Origin: Adiantum capillus-veneris
Lineage: Eukaryota; Streptophyta; Polypodiopsida; Polypodiales; Pteridaceae
NCBI GenBank assembly: GCA_014529385.2
Contig: CM043959.1
Coordinates: 5,088,545-5,152,544 of the forward strand
Direction of reading: 5' to 3'
DNA: 64,000 nucleotides
The position numbers were made by a program, and so were the translations under genes. Position 1 is the stretch's first letter, and each line of letters begins with the position of its first letter. The notes below the pieces were generated by a model, which was not told the origin of the DNA, made no database searches, and was given only the letters and a program-made list of their open reading frames with translations. Shown piece by piece: positions 45,331 through 55,540 of this stretch.

Positions 45331-45866
45331 TGTTTTGCTTAGTGCATGAAGTTTCCATCTTCATTGCACTAGCTAGTATTGAAGGAATTACACAAAGAAT
45401 TGTATTGTAAAATGTCTCTCTTGATGGGAGAAATCATAATACAAAGTCTTTTGGAGGGGGGACCGGCTCCATGCAAATCCGGTCCTCAACTATTGTCAAT
45501 TGGTTAATTTCTCTCTCTTTTGAAGTATTGTTCATGCTATCTAACTAGGTGTTATACTTTTTGTTGCTCTCTCCACCCAAGCATTCTTGTTAGTCTCATT
45601 AGGAAGCTATTCTAATGAAATGCTCACTATGTTCATGCTATTTTCCGCTACACACAAGTTACTAGACCATTAAATGTTACATTGGTAGTGCTTTGGTAGG
45701 AACAAATGCCAAATGTGGCATCATCATAGAAGTACAAAAAATTCGAGCCTTCAACATTTGTGAACTAAATTGACGAATGATAGTGGGCTTGAGACAATAC
45801 ATGTTTTGATGGGCATCCTCTCCAAAGTGTCGTTAACAGATATGCCTTACATAGCAATGGCAAGGA

Positions 45867-45869
<3 letters not shown>

Positions 45870-45898
<29 letters not shown>
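45870..45898. repeat. 29-base poly-C run
   Basis: Uninterrupted cytosines between 'aaggaagt' and 'aacctata'. The G-strand could fold as a G-quadruplex. Assembly length may be unreliable here. Confidence 0.9.
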
Positions 45899-45900
<2 letters not shown>

Positions 45901-46155
45901 CCTATATCTAACACGGGCATGTGCATATGGGATCTAAGGCTTGTGTCACAACCGAGCGCCCGGACAAGGGGTCTTGCTTTTCAGTGGGCGACATCCCAAA
46001 CACCTCCACGAGTTGGGCAGTGAGAAGAGGCATCACACATAGTGGACAACCTATGGGCAATACATGGCGCCAACCACATATCAGCTGAAGAGCATTACAA
46101 AGCAACAAACGAATTCATGCTTTGCACATAAAATTTTTTATAGCTATTGATCTTG

Positions 46156-46156
<1 letters not shown>

Positions 46157-46225
<69 letters not shown>

Positions 46226-46249
46226 AGAAGAAGAAGAAGAAGAAGAAGA
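46157..46249. repeat. (GA)n-(GAA)n compound microsatellite
   Basis: About 32 GA units change directly into about ten GAA units. Confidence 0.95.
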
Positions 46250-47418
46250 TGTAGAAGCTAAAAACAAAGAGAGATAGAGAGCAAAGGAGTAGAAAAAGAA
46301 GCAACTCAACAGCCCTAAAACAGAGAGAAAAACAGGAGCAAAGGTGAAGAAAGAGCTTCACATAATGACTTGATTATCTGAAAACAATCATACCATTAAT
46401 AAAGTTTGCCATGTCAAGGATACATGACATAAAAGTATGCACTTTTGAGTGCAAAACCATGGATATAAAGCTACAAAATAAGTTGTCATTGCAGCTCCAA
46501 ATCACATTTGTCAATTTCGGGATCATCATCAACATATGCATCCTCTTCAAACACTAATCGAACATGCCTGCTAGTGTACTCTTTCCACATCGAGCTTCAA
46601 CAATTGAGCTAAACAACAATAGATACCAAAGTTTGAAAAGCTTACAATCAGCACCATGACAAGAATTTAATCTTAACAGATTCTTTATTTTCAAAAGACA
46701 ACTTTGCCCCAACGATCTGGCTCAACATCATTGTGCAATTAAAGCTCAAAGCATTTAGATCTATTATCAACATAAAGAGACATGAGTACCATCAACGTCA
46801 GTAAAACGCGACCCATACATAACAACACACACACACACTCGACAACCAACTACCGTCTCCAAGCTCGAGATGAGAAATTTACAGTTGCTGTGACGATTGC
46901 ATTAGTCCTCATCAATTTGCATGATTGCAACAAACAATCACATTGACTTCGTGACCTTAAACCCGCCTAGACAAACATTTGTCGCAACCCTGACATACAT
47001 GACCAAATATAACATAACCATAAATAAAAATAACTCGCATACATGTTTGCATATAAACACCAGAATGTGTGTCATCCAAGTTACCCTGCAATCAAACCTC
47101 GAGTTAACAAAATCACAAAAAAATGCAGACAAGAGCTTCTCAAATATTAAGCAACTAGAAATACATCAAATTGGGATTGGCCAACCCACACTGTGCGAAA
47201 TGTTGGCTTTGCATGTCCACACGTGCATCTTCTATTTTCAGCTACCAAATATCTCCTCGTTATCGAATGAGCTCTATGTTAGCGCAGATGGACTCTCTGA
47301 GTTAGTTCCAAACATGGTGCCACATTCTTGCTGTGTACTTTTTGAATAACGCTCTAGCTAGGTTGTCTCGTTTGCTTGCACCACTGGTCTTGCACTTTTG
47401 GCGATCTACACCCTGAGA
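46250..47418. other. 1.2 kb without a recognised gene
   Basis: A 142-codon + strand frame (46921-47349) has no recognisable domain and a shadow frame opposite. Nothing is supported. Confidence 0.45.
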
Positions 47419-47690
47419 CTACTCACATGAGTTGTCCATGTTTACATTTCCATCCCCAGATGCCACTACCAAATCCCCATCATCATCTAACTCATCACTG
47501 CCCTGACCACGAGAAATACACTCATCATTTGTAAGTGGTCTAATAGCTTGCAACTCAATGAGACTTGTAGAAGCAGTTTTTCTACTTTCTTCCAGGTCAC
47601 CTATCCTCTAGCTCGGAACCCAAGCACTATCAAAGCTATCTTTATGCACTAGGCAGATGTTGTGTGATACCAAGCAGGGTACAATTGCGT
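47419..47690 (-). pseudogene. HARBI1-like transposase, C-terminal part
   Basis: Minus-strand continuation of the transposase at 53004-53848 after excising Copia-F. The residues NAIVPCLVSHNICLVHKD follow on from LPN at the break, matching the conserved 'VACCVLHNI' helix at the end of PIF/Harbinger DDE domains. A Ser/Asp-rich acidic tail follows, ending at the TAG at 47419-47421. An in-frame TAG near 47600 lies before the tail. The TSD TGCGT (47686-47690) is the last transposase sequence before Copia-F. Confidence 0.75.
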
Positions 47691-47917
47691 TGTTACCATA
47701 TACATGTGGTAGTGATGTGTGTGAACACACTAGGACCGCCGGGGCATTTTTTTCCCTCTTTAGGAGGTTTTTCCCCCGTGCATTGTATATACGCCCATCA
47801 CTCTAGGGCTATCTATCTTTCCATTGCACACTAAGTAACACACTCTCTATTGTGTGCCTTGAGCTTCCTTCATCTTCTCCAAGCTATGTGTGTTTCTCTG
47901 CAACCCTAATTCCAACA
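47691..47917 (+). repeat. Copia-F 5' LTR (227 bp)
   Basis: TGTTACC...TCCAACA, with TATA-like 'tgtatatac' at about 47785. Confidence 0.95.
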
Positions 47918-47919
47918 AT

Positions 47920-47931
47920 TGGTATCAGAGC
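47920..47931 (+). promoter_or_regulatory. Copia-F primer-binding site
   Basis: TGGTATCAGAGC two bases after the 5' LTR. Confidence 0.95.
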
Positions 47932-48279
47932 AGGTCACGTCCTCCCGGGCTTAGTTGCCACTTGCCCCAGCACACGCCTGCTCACTTTCTCCAATTTCAG
48001 TGAGCTTTGGCGAGCGTTCGCAGGTCGACAAATATTTTGTGTAAGCTTGAAGAGCTTGGTCTGCTCAGAATTTTGATTTGGGCTCATTTCGGCCTCCGTT
48101 TCCACTACAGGCAGTGCTGCACAGGCTATTTCGTCATTTTGTGCAGAATTTCTGTCAGTGCCGTTTTCTGCATAACAGGTGCCTTATAGTCTTCTACGGT
48201 TTGTGCTATATAGCACAGGTTGTTCCCGCTCCGTTTCTCCTATTTTCGAGCAGTTCTCACATCAGGTGCAGCATTTACC

Positions 48280-51200
48280 ATGGCTGACAACAACAACACA
48301 AATGTGTTCAAGATGTTTGCTGTTGAGGACAGGTTGGATGGGGACAACTACCCTATGTGGGCTTATATGATGCAACATGTTCTTGTGTCAAAGGGTGTCT
48401 GGAACATTGTGCAGGGCATTGATGTACGTCCTGGTTCTGAGGATGTAGGCGATGTTGAGGATGTTGCAGGTCTTGCTGCAAGGATTGCAGCTGTTAGAGT
48501 TGTTTTGCCTACGGCAGAACAAGCTCGTTGGGATGTTAAGGATGCGCAGGCTCATGCATTGATTGCGTTGTCTGTGAAGCGCACCATTGTTCCTCACATC
48601 CGTTCAGCAAAATCTGCAAAACAGGCTTGGGATATTTTAGCAGGTCTTTATGCAAGCCGCAATGAGGCTAAAATTGCTTTGCTGCGTAAAGAGCTGGAGT
48701 CGAAGATTATGCATGAGGAAGATGATATGGACACTTTCCTTGCTAGTGTCAAGGATATCAATGAGCAGCTTATTTCTGCAGGTGAAATCATTTCAGAGAG
48801 TTCCCTTGTGCAGACTATTCTTGATGCCTTACCAGATTCCTACTAGACCTTTGCTAGTACTTGGAGACTGATGACCCAAGGAAATCCTGAAGTTGTCAAG
48901 TTTGATGCATTATTCACATTGCTGTTGCAAGAGTCACTTTCTAGAAAAAACAGGACTAGGCAGCGTGCAGTTGAACATGCTTATATTGCTTCTCAAAGAA
49001 AGGGTGGTAACAGTAATGCAACCACTTCTTATGGTTCTGCTGCGAGTGGCAAAAATTCTGTTCCTAATGCTTCTGTTGGCAGTACTTCGTTTGGCAATTC
49101 TGGTGATAAGGGCAAAAAGAAGATGCGTTGCCATTATTGTAAAGCCAATGATCACTTGATCAAGTTGTGTCCTAAGTTGAAGGCCAAAGAGGCTAAGAAG
49201 AAAGAGGGTGGTTCCACTGCAAATGCTGGTTCCACTACAAATGCAGCCATTGTTGAGTCTTCTGTGAAAGGAGACTGTAATGCTGATGTTGATGCAGAAT
49301 GGGCGTTTAGCGCAGAGTGCACTTACAATCCTGATGTCCATGATGCATGCTTGTCAGTTTCTGCAGATTCACATGTGTGGTATTTCGACAGTGGTGCTAC
49401 AAAGCACATTACCTCACATCGTGAATTGTTTACCTCTCTCAAGTCTGTCCCTTATGGAAATTCAGTCACTTGTGCCAACAACGCCTCTTATCCGGTTCAC
49501 GGAGTTGGAAAGATTGTGCTTGCTGCTGCAAATGGCAGGTCTTTCACACTTGTTGATCAACTTTATGTACCTAGGATCAAGAAGAATCTCTTGTCTGTAT
49601 CCGCACTTGCTAGACTTGGACTTGGAGTCAAATTTGTGGATGACAGATGTACAGTTCATGATCTCAGTTTAGGTGATGAAATCGTTGCATCTGGGCTTTT
49701 GTGCCGTGGGCTGTATAAGCTCACTTTGTATGACAAGTGTGGACAAAATTTTGCAAATGCTGTTGCAGATTCATAGGGCTATTTCAGATGCAAAACTTTG
49801 GCATGCACGTTTTGGTCATCTGAATTTTGCCAGTTTGCTTCGTTTGCAAAAATCTGATACGGTTGCTTCTTTGCAGCCTCTTGAAGCACATGTCAAACAT
49901 GTTTGTGAAGGTTGTATTTTGGGTAAGATGCAGCGTCTAAGTTTCCAAAGGATGGTTCAGCTCGGGCCACATGCACGTTGTAGCTTGTGCATAGTGATGT
50001 TTGTGGGCCCATGCAAACTCCTTCCTTGGGCAATTACCTATACTTTGTGACTTTCATTGATGATTACTCCAGGCATGCATGGGTATTTCTGCTTAAAGCG
50101 AAGTCCGAAGTTTTTATGTGCTTCAAACAGTTTCTCTGGCTATGGCTAAAAATGTATCGAAATGTACTATGGGCACCCTCCGTTCCGATCGAGGGGGGGA
50201 GTATATGTCTCATGAATTTAATGCATTTTTGGCTAGTCGTGGGATAAAACACCAACGTACAATGCCTAATACACCTCAGCAAACTAGTGTTGCTGAGAGG
50301 AAAAACAGGTCACTGACGGAAATGGCACGATGTATGGTCAAAAGTCAAGCTTTACCACATTCTTTTTGGCTTGAGGCCATCATGTGTGCCACTTATGTAC
50401 TTAACAGGTGTCCTACGAAAGCTTTGTAGTCTATTACTCCATATGAAGCATGGCACGATAGAAAGCCTTCTATAGAGCACATGCGTGTTTTTGGCCGTTT
50501 GGCATATGCTTTGGTGCCACAAGTGCAGCGCAGAAGATTGGATGATAAGGCTGTCAAATGTATTTTTGTCGGTTATAGTGCTGAAAGCAAAGGTTACAGG
50601 TTGTATCATCCGCAAACAAAACGTATTCTGGTTTCTCGGGATGTAGTGTTTGTGGAAGATTCTGTTCAGCCCTTGCTGTCATGTAGTAGAGACAGTAATG
50701 TAAGCTCACAGGATATTTATGACACTTTGTTGCCTCTTTTCAGTGGTGGAAATACGAATGTAAGTTCCAATGAGGCAAATGTACAGCCTATGGGGGTTTT
50801 TGAAAATGTTTTAGATCAGCCTATTACTGATGCAGATGTACATGATGTACTTGATGAGGAAAGGGCTGAAAATGAGCAAGCTAAAGGTATGCCAAAATGG
50901 CTGGTGCACACTTTGCATGACAGTAAATTGGATGCACCTTTGTCTAGTCGTACTCGTTCAGGCTCTCGCCATGCATCTTATGTATCAGATTGTTATGCTT
51001 TGGCTGTGTCTAGCTTACATGATGTTGAGGAGCCTCTGACTTTTGATGAAGCACAAAATTCTGAAAATTGGATGGCTGCCATGCAATCAGAATATGATGC
51101 ACTTATAGAAAATGACACATGGACTTTATGTGATTTGCCTCTTGGCAAAAAGGCCATTGGTACGAAGTGGGTTTACAAGTTGAAACGCAAGCCGGATGGT

Positions 51201-52567
51201 GAGATCGATTGCCATAAGGCTCGACTTGTTGCAAAGGGTTATGCACAGCAAAAAGGCATAGATTATGAAGAGACTTTTGCTCCCACTCGTCGTATGACTA
51301 CTGTGCGTTTTCTATGTGCATTGGCAGCTCATTTTGGTTGGGATGTACATCAATCAGACATTGTTACTGCTTTCTTGAATGGTGACATATTTGATGAAGT
51401 TTATGTAACGCAGCCTCGCGGTTTTGTCAAGAAAGGACAAGAGGACAAAGTGTGCAAATGTAACAAGGCTTTGTATGGGTTGAAGCAATCTCCTCGTGCT
51501 TGGTATGAGAAAGCTGACACTCATTTGGTCAAACAAGGCTTTCGTAACAGTCCAACAGAAAGCAAATTGTATGTAAAGCGTGAGGGTGATGTATTTCTCA
51601 TCGTGGTTCTTTATGTTGATGATTTGCTGATCACTGGACCAAATGAGAGACATATTGTTGAATTTAAGGCTGATTTGAATGCTACTTTCAAGATGAAAGA
51701 TTTGGGGCTGTTGCATCATTATTTGGGTATAGAGTTTAAGCAGTGTGATGGTGGTATTGCCTTGTGTCAGAAAAGTTACATAGAGACATTGCTATGTAAG
51801 TTTGGACTTGAGGATTGCAAACCTATTGCCACTCCCATGGAAACAGGTTTGAAGTTGAGTCTACATGATGCTGGTGATCCTGCTGATGTCACTCTTTACC
51901 AAACTGCTGTTGGCTGCCTCATTTATGTATGCAACACAAGGCCGGATATTCAGTTTGCAGTCTCACAGGTCAACAGATTTATGCATAGCCCAGGGTCTAA
52001 GCATTGGCAGGCTGTCAAGAGGATTATCGCTACCTTAGTGGCACTTTACATCTTGGCTTGTTTTATCCCAAGGGGGGATCATTGCCGCCAGACTTACATG
52101 CTTTTTCGGACTCAGATTGGGTTGGTTGTTTTGACACGCGAGTGTCCACAAGTGGTTTTTGTTTCATGCTTGGCAGTTCATGTATATCATGGTTGAGCAA
52201 GAAGCAACCTACTGTGGCCACTTCGAGTTGTTAGGCTGAGTACAGGGTAGTCTTCACAGCTACGGTTGAGTGTGTATGGCTCAGATGCCTTATGGCTGAT
52301 TTGGGTGTTGGACAGGACACTGCCAACACTATCTACATTGATAGTTAGAGCGCATTGGCAGTTGCGAGGAACCCAGTTTTTCATGCTCCCACAAAGCACA
52401 TTGAGGTACATTACCATTATGTCAGGGAGAGGCTCTCAGCAGGAGAGATCAGCTTGGCTTATGTGCCAACACAGGACAACCTTGCAGATCTTTTCCCAAA
52501 GGCATTGTCTCGTGAGAAGCTTGAAGCTTTCCGCAAAGCTTTGGGCTTACTCCCCTTTGTGGACTGA
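48280..52567 (+). pseudogene. Copia-F gag-pol polyprotein, heavily disabled
   Basis: ATG at 48280 in a good context (accATGGC). Order: gag; CCHC knuckle CHYCKANDHLIKLC (49129-49170); protease FDSGATKH (about 49384-49407); integrase HHCC (LWHARFGHL...CEGC, about 49795-49920) and core (SDVCGP about 49990; SDRGGEY about 50185); RT YVDDL (51612-51626); RNase H to TGA at 52565-52567. Stops: TAG at 48844, 49981, 50427, 52232 and 52346. Frameshifts: near 49765, 49945, 50125 and 52015. At 52346 the stop falls on the Gln of the invariant DSQSA of RNase H, so a CAG-to-TAG change can be inferred; 48844, 49981 and 50427 fit the same change. Confidence 0.95.
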
Positions 52568-52642
52568 TCCTGTCCTCAGGGCATGGCACTTCCCTTTACT
52601 CATGTGCCAGCTCTCGTTCACCGCATCACTCCAAGGGGGATT

Positions 52643-52870
52643 TGTTACCATATACATGTGGTAGTGATGTGTGTGAACACACTAGGACCGCCGGGGCATT
52701 TTTTTCCCTCTTTATGAGGTTTTTTCCCCCGTGCATTGTATATACGCCCATCACTCTAGGGCTATCTATCTTTCCATTGCACACTAAGTAACACACTCTC
52801 TATTGTGTGCCTTGAGCTTCTTTTGTCTTCTCCAAGCTGTGTATGTTTCTCTGCAACCCTAATTCCAACA
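52643..52870 (+). repeat. Copia-F 3' LTR (228 bp)
   Basis: TGTTACC...TCCAACA, preceded by the purine tract 'ccaaggggga'. Confidence 0.95.
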
Positions 52871-52873
52871 ACT

Positions 52874-52998
52874 GCCCATCACTCTAGGGCTATCTATCTT
52901 TCCATTGCACACTAAGTAACACACTGTCTATTGTGTGCCTTGAGCTTCCTTCGTCTTCTCCAAGCTGTGTGTGTTTCTCTGCAACCCTAATTCCAACA
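52874..52998 (+). repeat. Extra partial Copia-F LTR end (125 bp)
   Basis: Repeats the last 125 bp of the LTR ('gcccatcactctaggg...ttccaaca') directly after the 3' LTR. The joining bases 'act(g)' match the first bases that normally follow an LTR before the primer site. The TSD lies beyond it. Confidence 0.93.
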
Positions 52999-53003
52999 TG
53001 CGT

Positions 53004-53848
53004 TTGGGAGATTCCCAAGATTCATGTGCAACACTTCAACAAGATTCAAAAAGAGCTTTTAGCATCCCAAAATCTCTCTTCACAGGCATACGAGTACTTG
53101 ATTGGATGAATTTCCAATAATACTTGTCTTCATGTAGGCCATCCTTGATCCCTTTAAAGGGAACCGACATGTACGACCGTGCCAGGTAGGCACAATCCCC
53201 TACAAGACAATAATTTCCCAAAACTCCACTTTCACACCGCCTTCCAAGCATGCTTCTTGAGAAAATGTTGGAGTCATGCATTGAACCTGCCCAACCAACA
53301 TCATAGTCCTAGACCATGCAATTGGCAGCCACTGTCATCTGCAGAAGCACGGAGTGAAAACCTTTTCTATTGAAGTAGTCTGCATGATTTTGTCTAGGAG
53401 CAAAAATAGGAATGTGAGATCCGTCCACAGCCCCAATCGCATATGGTATCCCACGAAGAGCTTCGAATCCTTCTGCAAGTTGTGCCATTCTAGCAACCAA
53501 TGGCCATCGGATGTAAAAGCTTCGAAGACCACTTTCTTGCACAACCGAACAAAACTTGAGGACAACTGAGGTTGCTATGCTCCGAGCCATGCTATGAAAG
53601 TCTGCAAGCACTTCCAAATTTGCTCCACTAGCAAGCCGATGTATGGCTAGAGAAACCCTTCGCTCGAGAGGCACTACATTACGCATGTTTGTGTCTTGTC
53701 TTCTCATTTGTGGAGAAACCATTTGGCGAATGTAATCAAAAGTCTCCCGGCTAATTTGCAACCCACTCTGAACATTGTGCTTGACCACGATCCATTTATA
53801 AAACCATCGAAGTAATTTTGTGGCAGTGCATATGCCCAACATGCTCAT
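53004..53848 (-). pseudogene. HARBI1-like (PIF/Harbinger) transposase, N-terminal and DDE part
   Basis: ATG at 53848 gives 179 codons to a TAG at 53309; the same frame continues for 81 codons from 53281. The pattern is that of DDE_Tnp_4/HARBI1 transposases: ISRETFDYI and an HLASGANLEVLADFH helix-turn-helix-like region, GAVDGSHIPI with the first catalytic Asp (about 53430), and GDCAYLARSYM with the second (about 53180). Then RMPVKRDFGMLKALF stands where the third acidic residue of the 'vErAFGmLKaRF' motif normally is; Lys replaces the expected Glu. A frameshift near 53050 precedes the Copia-F insertion. Such transposases normally work with a Myb-like partner; none is seen nearby. Confidence 0.88.
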
Positions 53849-54428
53849 TGCTCATGATCTTGACGACGAGCGGATACTTTGCTAAGAGATGAATGAGCGG
53901 ATACTCTGCTCAAGATCTGTGGTGCTCAATCATCCCACTGTAGATCCCATCTCCTCCATGCCTGTGTGAGATAGACCCTAAGGCCTCGTTCAGACTGCCG
54001 ACCCAAGTCGCCCACCAAGGGAAATCCGTCTGTCGTGGCGTCCACGGATTGGTAAGCTCAGTTCAATCACTTTTTCGAACCCACCACAGAAGCAGGCGAC
54101 ACTGTACCCTCGGATGCAAGGCTCCATGAGCGGGAAAGCCATCGTTGCACTCCTCATGCTGACTGACAGGCATCAATCTCTCTGCTTCAGTTTTAACAAC
54201 CCTCGGTGTGCCTCAACACTATATGACTCGACCTCAACACTATATGGCACGAGCACCTTCAAATGTGATCAAGGGTGGAGGTGAGAATGGTGAGGCACGT
54301 GCATTGTAGGCCGTGCGATCGGGCGACCCGAATTTACAAATTCGCACGACCCGAATTTACAAGATTACATGGTCCGAATTTACAAAACTGAACTGAATTT
54401 AGAAATCAACCCGCATTTACATTTGTGG
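53849..54428. other. Spacer, no gene recognised
   Basis: Contains 'taaggcctcgttcagactgcc' at 53969, superficially like a Harbinger terminus after TAA, but no inverted partner was found. From about 54335 a ~20-bp degenerate minisatellite of 'gacccgaatttacaa' words begins. Confidence 0.45.
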
Positions 54429-54695
54429 CATTGAAATACCACATACTTCAATGAACGCATGCGGGCGTGGTGCTTAGACCACATGCATTGCACGGGGGAG
54501 GTCGTGGGTTCGAGCTCATGGTGCGGATCCGAATTCATTGAAATACCACATACTTCAATGAACGCATGCAGGCGTGGTGTTTAGACCACATGCACCGCAC
54601 GGGGGAGGTCATGGATTCGAAGCTCAAGGTGCCGATCCGAATTTACCTACTGGCCCAAATTTACTTTTCGACCCGAATTTACAAAAACACATTCG
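54335..54695. repeat. CCCGAATTTACA minisatellite interrupted by SINE-like units
   Basis: '(c)ccgaatttaca' or close variants occur at about 54340, 54360, 54380, 54400, 54412 and again at about 54642, 54660 and 54677. The two flanks are separated by the tandem SINE-like units at 54429-54641. Confidence 0.65.
54429..54641 (+). repeat. Two tandem 107-bp tRNA-derived SINE-like units
   Basis: 'cattgaaataccaca' starts at 54429 and again at 54536. Each unit contains 'gcgtggtgcttagacc' (D-arm/A-box-like) and 'ggtcgtgggttcgagctc' (T-arm/B-box-like; 'ggtcatggattcgaagctc' in the second). The B-box of unit 1 is better conserved. No complete tRNA fold is seen. Confidence 0.55.
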
Positions 54696-54873
54696 AGGGT
54701 CCTCACCGTTGATCCTATTTGAAAACCCCGTGCCAAATAGTGCGGAAGCTGGACGCCTCGTTGCAGTTCACGCGGCACGCCTTCTCGGCACGCCGTATTA
54801 CGTAACAAGCTTGCTAAGGGTCCATTTACACATGGAGAGAGGGAAATGAATTTGCGAGGCCTTGCTGGAGAGG

Positions 54874-55040
54874 ATGGCGCCCTCTGTGGCGCTGAGCGAC
54901 GAAGTGAGGTTGGCAGCGCATGTGCAGCACTTGTCGAGTGTTGCCAATCCCTTTGTGAAGCACGTGGTGAAACTGAGGCAGAACTCCGCCTACCGCTACG
55001 CCTCTGGCTCCTTAGTGCTGGTGGGCGACGTGCCTCTGAG
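54874..55040 (+). CDS. SpoU/TrmH-family RNA methyltransferase, exon 1
   Basis: The ATG at 54874 is in a strong context (aggATGG). The encoded N-terminus contains LSSVANPFVKHVVKLRQ and YRYASGSLVLVGDVPLR, the substrate-binding N-terminal region typical of plant SpoU proteins. The exon ends AG|GT at 55040/55041, splitting an Arg codon. An out-of-frame upstream ATG at 54846 overlaps and could lower translation. No transit peptide is evident. The family transfers a methyl group from S-adenosylmethionine to ribose 2'-OH in rRNA or tRNA. Only the first three exons are visible, so function is inferred from family. Confidence 0.75.
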
Positions 55041-55120
55041 GTATTTCTTTTTCTTTCTCGGCTCCTGCATCTCCATGCTGAAATTGTTGATTTTCATCCT
55101 TCTGCACGGCTGGTTGTAAG

Positions 55121-55421
55121 GGAGCTCTGTGATATTGTGCCATCAAAGCTCGGAAAGAGAGCCTTTATAGAGTATCTATTCGTTCTGGAGGGCTCAAATG
55201 CCCGGGCCTCTCTTGCACAATTTGCTCAACGAGTGGTAGAGGTTACCCCAGGGGTCATGCACAAGCTGTCGGGGGTGCAATCCACACAAGGGTGCAATGC
55301 TGTCGGAGTCACTTGCTTGCCGTCCTCCTTTTGTTGCCTAGAGCGGTCACTCGACAACTTTTCATCGCTATCCTCTTGGTGTCCTTGCCCTCAAAGATTG
55401 CTTGTCCTCGATGGCATTCAG
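55121..55421 (+). CDS. SpoU/TrmH-family RNA methyltransferase, exon 2
   Basis: Follows a 'ttgtaag' acceptor at 55120 and completes the Arg codon split by exon 1. It encodes RELCDIVPSKLGKRAFIEYL, a FVLEGSNARA strand, VTPGVMHKLSGVQSTQG, and ends RLLVLDGIQ at a phase-0 donor (CAG|GT, 55421/55422). The intron (55041-55120) is only 80 bp, like the next one, so these are compact introns inside a repeat-rich region. There are no stops across 100 codons. The frame would be open further upstream without splicing, but joining exon 1 gives the conserved protein order. Confidence 0.75.
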
Positions 55422-55489
55422 GTACTTTGAGTCTCCCAAGGATTGCTTATATTGTTATTGCACGAGGTCTTACATAATTTTATCCGCAG

Positions 55490-55540
55490 GATCCTGGAAA
55501 TGTAGGGACCTTATTACGCACTGCTGCAGCCTTCGATTGG
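55490..55540 (+). CDS. SpoU/TrmH-family RNA methyltransferase, exon 3
   Basis: After the acceptor 'atccgcag' (55482-55489) the 17 codons read DPGNVGTLLRTAAAFDW, SpoU/TrmH motif 1 (N-x-G-x-x-x-R-T-A), whose Asn and Arg take part in catalysis. It ends TGG|GT at 55540/55541 in phase 0. The rest of the methyltransferase domain (motifs 2 and 3 and the SAM-binding knot) is not found before 57.5 kb. The gene either continues past Gypsy-H and Copia-G in a long intron, or is truncated. Confidence 0.75.

Larger units (their letters stand above)
47691..52998 (+). mobile_element. Copia-F: complete copia element with extended 3' LTR
   Basis: 5' LTR 47691-47917, primer site 47920-47931, gag-pol 48280-52567, 3' LTR 52643-52870, then a second partial LTR end 52874-52998. 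The TSD TGCGT at 47686-47690 and 52999-53003 lies outside the partial repeat, so the extra LTR piece belongs to the element or arose after insertion. Gag and RT (YVDDLLITG) differ from those of A, B, E and G, so this is a separate copia lineage. It carries at least five stops and four frameshifts. Confidence 0.95.

Noticed and set aside
46921-47349. 142-codon + strand ORF
   Set aside because: Composition is ordinary, there is a shadow frame on the other strand, and no domain is recognisable.
53969-53990. Harbinger terminal inverted repeat after TAA
   Set aside because: It points away from the transposase and no inverted partner was found near 46-47 kb or downstream.
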